A stretch of 8,824 nucleotides of DNA from Kuafuiihalomonas sp964477875. GTDB taxonomy: Bacteria; Myxococcota; Kuafuiibacteriia; Kuafuiibacteriales; Kuafuiibacteriaceae. The notes under the pieces are model-generated. The model did not search any database and was not told where the DNA came from. It worked only from the letters and a program-made list of their open reading frames with translations. A program made the translations under genes and the position numbers. This document shows positions 7,110 through 8,824 of the stretch, one piece after another. Where the stretch lies: assembly GCA_964477875.1 (NCBI GenBank), contig CAYZFR010000165.1, positions 1 through 8,824 of the forward strand, in the 5' to 3' direction. Positions within the stretch are counted from its first letter, which is position 1; every line of letters begins with the position of its first letter.

Positions 7110-8152
7110 AGCCCGGCCTCTACATACGACGCGCTGCAATGCTGGTTGCGCCCGCCCTCGCGGCGTGCGGAGCCGACCAAGGCGACTACGTCGGGGCCAA
7201 TCTCGACCTGCCGGAGCAGCGGGAAGCTCGGGTCAGCGTCACTCCCGCCGTCGACCTGTCCCATGTACTGGACGAGGAGTTGGCTCAGGGCCTCGAGATT
7301 GAAAGCGTGGCCATCCACCTCGCCGACGCGCGCCTGCTCGGGGCCGATCCCCGGCTACCGCCCGGCGGCTACCCGCTCCTAGAGAAGCCCACCGTCATCT
7401 ACGACGAGGGCACCGGCAACGTGGGCATCGAGCTCCCCTTCCCCCGCAAGTTCCTGGGGCAGGACGATCTCGCGGTCTATCTGCGGACCGAGCCCAGCGA
7501 TGAGCTCGACGGCGCGGCGGTCCGTGTCGTCGGCAGCCTCACCACCGGCGGCTCGGCGCTGACCCGAACGATCGATCCCGAGGGCGATCCAGGTCGCGAG
7601 CAGGGCATGATCGACCCCGAGGGCGACCCGGCCCGCGAGCAGGGCATGATCGACCCCGAAGGCGACCCCGCTCGCGATGAGGGCATGATCGACCCCGAGG
7701 GCGACCCGGCCCGCGAGCAGGGCATGATCGACCCCGAAGGCGACCCCGCTCGAGACGGCGAGACCTCCAGCCAGGGCCAGGCTCTGCGCACCACGCCCGC
7801 CGCCCGCCTCATCCTCGTCGATAGAAAGGGCACCGAGCTCGTCGTCAGTTTCCAGTCCCGGTCCCGCTTCAACGTCATCTTCGGCATTCGGGCCGACGCC
7901 TGGCTCAACGACCTGGCCGACGGCCGCGGTGATGCACCCGAACCAGGACCCGACGTAGACCAACGCGAGGCCGAAGGAAGCCGAAGTGTGGTCATCAACG
8001 CCGACGCCGGAGCGCTCGGCGCCGAAGTCGAAGAGCGGCTTCACGGGACGGTCGGCGGGGCAACGCCCGAGACCGACGCCGACCCCTACTACGGCGGCGA
8101 AGATATCCCGGTCGAGGACTCCATCGTCCGAGACCCCTTTCACGGCTTCTAA
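7106..8152 (+). CDS. Putative lipoprotein with 13-residue tandem repeats, function unknown
   Basis: A 348-residue protein starting at GTG, fixed by the AAGGAG site. Residues 1-20 are a short type II signal peptide (Arg8-Arg9, then a hydrophobic stretch) ending in a lipobox L18-A-A-C21, so the mature protein should be lipid-anchored at Cys21; Gly at +2 gives no inner-membrane retention signal by the classical rule. Residues 40-155 look beta-rich, with alternating strands such as IESVAIHLADARLL and DDLAVYLRTEP. Residues 156-216 are four full and one partial copy of IDPEGDPAREQGM. Residues 228-270 return to beta-like sequence (AARLILVDRKGTELVVSFQS). The repeats therefore seem to interrupt or join two beta segments. 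The C-terminal 75 residues are acidic and probably disordered. I do not recognise a family. The GTGA overlap with the activator gene suggests that the two proteins are made together and may share a task, for example envelope stress sensing or surface modification; that is inference. Confidence 0.85.
   Translation: MKPGLYIRRAAMLVAPALAACGADQGDYVGANLDLPEQREARVSVTPAVDLSHVLDEELAQGLEIESVAIHLADARLLGADPRLPPGGYPLLEKPTVIYDEGTGNVGIELPFPRKFLGQDDLAVYLRTEPSDELDGAAVRVVGSLTTGGSALTRTIDPEGDPGREQGMIDPEGDPAREQGMIDPEGDPARDEGMIDPEGDPAREQGMIDPEGDPARDGETSSQGQALRTTPAARLILVDRKGTELVVSFQSRSRFNVIFGIRADAWLNDLADGRGDAPEPGPDVDQREAEGSRSVVINADAGALGAEVEERLHGTVGGATPETDADPYYGGEDIPVEDSIVRDPFHGF
7571..7753 (+). repeat. 39-bp coding tandem repeat (13 residues x 4 plus a partial fifth)
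   Basis: Units begin at 7571, 7610, 7649, 7688 and 7727, each coding IDPEGDP-A/G-R then a variable E/D-Q/E-G-M end; the last breaks off after nine residues. Unit 1 is the most diverged (Gly for Ala, GATCC codons). Units 2 and 4 are identical at DNA level, and the two-unit block 7610-7674 is identical to 7688-7752 (65 bases). So a 39-bp repeat was later doubled as a 78-bp dimer. The unit is in frame, so copy-number change would not break the gene. Confidence 0.95.
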
Positions 8153-8170
8153 ACCCAAGGACTCCAGAGT

Positions 8171-8202
8171 TCCCGTGGTTTGGTGGACACCTAACCATGG
8201 GA
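8171..8202. repeat. 32-bp imperfect inverted repeat after the lipoprotein gene
   Basis: The left arm TCCCGTGGTTTGGTG (8171-8185) and right arm CACCTAACCATGGGA (8188-8202) face each other across a GA centre; 13 of 15 positions pair, plus one G-T pair and one T-T mismatch. It starts 18 bases after the lipoprotein stop. It could be a transcript-end hairpin (no T-run follows on either strand) or a dyad protein-binding site. A smaller imperfect repeat centred on ACTCCAGAGT (8161-8170) sits directly before it. Confidence 0.65.
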
Positions 8203-8212
8203 CTTCGGTCCC
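8199..8212. repeat. UUCG-tetraloop hairpin
   Basis: GGGAC-TTCG-GTCCC forms a five-base-pair stem capped by the very stable C(UUCG)G tetraloop in plus-strand RNA. Its left arm GGGA is the same sequence that closes the preceding 32-bp inverted repeat, so the two full structures exclude one another. No T-run follows, so it is not a typical intrinsic terminator. Confidence 0.6.
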
Positions 8213-8266
8213 CCGCAGGTCTACTGGTGGGGCAGAGAAGACGCTTCAACAATGAGTTGAAGGGAA

Positions 8267-8437
8267 ATGTCGCTGTCCGGGCTCATGGGACCAGCGACTC
8301 GGCCTTCCTCTTTCAAGTTTCTACTGACTCAGCACCCCCCTAGGGCCGACGTTTCCGAGGCCTGTCGACGCGCCAAGGCCGGCAAGCGCGAAGAGGAGAT
8401 GATTCGTCCGAGGTGGTCCAACGAAGAGAGCGCGTAG
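8267..8437 (+). CDS. Doubtful small ORF (56 codons)
   Basis: ATG at 8267 follows GAAGGG at close spacing and opens a 56-codon frame rich in Arg, Lys and Glu, ending EEEMIRPRWSNEESA at TAG 8435-8437. No signal peptide, membrane segment or recognised domain is visible. The basic tail faintly recalls the N-terminal helix of some IS-family OrfA proteins (RxRWSxEE), which would make it a relic, but the likeness is short. Third-position GC is about 70 percent by count, clearly below neighbouring genes, which argues against a functional host gene. Confidence 0.15.
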   Translation: MSLSGLMGPATRPSSFKFLLTQHPPRADVSEACRRAKAGKREEEMIRPRWSNEESA

Positions 8438-8449
8438 CCGTAGCTACGC
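8432..8449. repeat. Perfect 7-bp stem hairpin
   Basis: GCGTAGC (8432-8438) and GCTACGC (8443-8449) are exact reverse complements around a CGTA loop. The left arm covers the TAG of the doubtful small ORF. No T-run follows on the plus strand. Confidence 0.5.
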
Positions 8450-8491
8450 AACCGATGACTTGCCTCTCACCGGCCGTATGACTTCAGCAAG

Positions 8492-8509
8492 GCGCCCCGC
8501 AGGGGGCGC
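8492..8509. repeat. Perfect 7-bp GC hairpin
   Basis: GCGCCCC (8492-8498) and GGGGCGC (8503-8509) pair fully around a GCAG loop. It is very stable for its size. No T-run follows in either direction, so its role as a terminator is unsupported. Confidence 0.5.
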
Positions 8510-8518
8510 TAGGGAACA

Positions 8519-8528
8519 GGATATATCC
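8519..8528. repeat. 10-bp perfect palindrome GGATATATCC
   Basis: A self-complementary, AT-centred 10-mer in otherwise GC-rich DNA. It could be a protein site or a chance event; no matching -35 element is placed to make it a promoter -10. Confidence 0.3.
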
Positions 8529-8582
8529 GGCTGCCGTCTTCAACCGTCCGGCGTCCGTCTGGCTCGAAGGGAGAGCACGGTG

Positions 8583-8598
8583 GGAGGCAGTCGCCTCC
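8583..8598. repeat. 6-bp hairpin GGAGGC-AGTC-GCCTCC
   Basis: The arms 8583-8588 and 8593-8598 pair fully around an AGTC loop, with one more G-T pair outside. It lies just beyond the terminator when read from the minus strand, so it may be a secondary stop or unrelated. Confidence 0.4.
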
Positions 8599-8625
8599 TC
8601 GAAGAACCAGGGGAGGAGAGGAAGT

Positions 8626-8659
8626 AAAAAGGGGTCCGGCGCCGGGAGCGCCGAACCCC
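8626..8659 (-). terminator. Intrinsic terminator for the minus-strand gene at the right edge
   Basis: Arms 8631-8642 and 8648-8659 pair in five plus six base pairs with a single C-A mismatch and a five-base loop; the stem is almost all G-C. Read on the minus strand the stem is followed at once by TTTTTACTT (plus-strand A-run at 8626-8630). It begins 27 bases after the minus-strand stop codon, the usual place. This is the clearest terminator in the window. Confidence 0.85.
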
Positions 8660-8686
8660 GAAGAGCGCCCAAGCTGTGGGCTGAGC

Positions 8687-8824
8687 TCAGGGCGTGGAGC
8701 AGAAGCCGACGCCTTCACCGAGCTGGGTCTGATCGGTGCAGACCGAGCCAACGCCGTTCGCGTCTTCGCAGTAGCCATCGGAGGCGGTGGAGCTCTCCAC
8801 AAAGTCACAGAAGGTCACGCAGCG
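8687..8824 (-). CDS. Cys-rich protein, C-terminal end only
   Basis: On the minus strand the last 45 codons of a gene run in from the right edge and stop at TGA (plus-strand 8689-8687). Visible sequence begins RCVTFCDFVESS and ends GEGVGFCSTP. Five cysteines occur in 45 residues (visible positions 2, 6, 19, 29, 42), with Gly, Asp and Thr between them: the pattern of disulfide-rich secreted or surface proteins common in myxobacteria. No start, signal peptide or catalytic motif is in the window, so no function can be given. Two things support a real gene: good codon bias and the well-placed intrinsic terminator 27 bases downstream. It converges on the lipoprotein gene. Confidence 0.7.
   Translation of the reverse strand, partial: RCVTFCDFVESSTASDGYCEDANGVGSVCTDQTQLGEGVGFCSTP

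Larger units (their letters stand above)
8153..8686. other. 534-bp region without a convincing gene, rich in inverted repeats
   Basis: Between the lipoprotein stop and the converging minus-strand gene no frame shows family motifs, and the frames present have weaker third-position GC bias than neighbouring genes. What it holds: overlapping inverted repeats at 8159-8212, a doubtful 56-codon frame at 8267-8437, three compact GC hairpins (8432-8449, 8492-8509, 8583-8598), a 10-bp palindrome at 8519-8528 and a minus-strand terminator at 8626-8659. No tRNA, rRNA, CRISPR or intact transposase is seen. It could be a long 3' region, a structured RNA locus or a decayed mobile element. Confidence 0.6.

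Noticed and set aside
7571..7753. CRISPR-like array
   Set aside because: The repeats are directly adjacent without spacers and in frame inside a coding sequence.
7379..8158. Minus-strand 259-codon frame over the lipoprotein, with its own repeat pattern (GVDHALLA units)
   Set aside because: The repeats are the antisense reading of the 39-bp coding repeat; the plus frame has a lipobox and a good ribosome site, the minus frame has neither.
8176..8197. Terminal inverted repeat of an insertion sequence
   Set aside because: The dyad is a single compact palindrome; no second distant copy, target duplication or transposase gene is visible in the window.

Overview
The window is GC-rich (roughly two thirds or more G+C), with dense genes, strong G/C bias at third codon positions and long antisense shadow frames. 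Three features suggest a myxobacterium-like (Myxococcota / former Deltaproteobacteria) chromosome: a DUF4388/J-like protein, a very large sigma-54 activator with a STAND-type NTPase and TPRs, and Cys-rich or repeat-bearing secreted proteins. That assignment is inferred from gene content; no marker gene fixes the species.

Layout. Positions 1-1464 hold the 3' part of a proline-rich cytoplasmic protein with a DUF4388-like middle and a degenerate J-domain-like C-terminus. Positions 1522-3064 hold the housekeeping pair def-fmt, which removes and adds the formyl group of initiator methionine. An 85-bp gap then carries a sigma-54-like promoter and a dyad symmetry, both overlapping the first candidate start of the next gene. 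Positions 3150-7109 encode a 1319-residue one-protein signalling chain: N-terminal STAND/AAA_16-like NTPase, about 500 residues of TPR-type helical repeats, a complete sigma-54 AAA+ activator domain, a long disordered linker and a Fis-type helix-turn-helix. A GTGA overlap and a strong Shine-Dalgarno couple it to a lipoprotein gene (7106-8152) with 13-residue tandem repeats.

Positions 8153-8686 contain no convincing gene but several inverted repeats, including a chain of overlapping hairpins just after the lipoprotein stop and an intrinsic terminator facing the minus strand. That terminator serves the C-terminal end of a Cys-rich protein gene entering from the right edge on the minus strand (8687-8824).

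The most interesting unit is 3135-8212: a putative sigma-54 promoter/operator, a STAND-TPR-sigma-54 activator fusion and a translationally coupled repeat lipoprotein. It could be a self-contained sensory and gene-control module, but its signal and targets cannot be read from this sequence.
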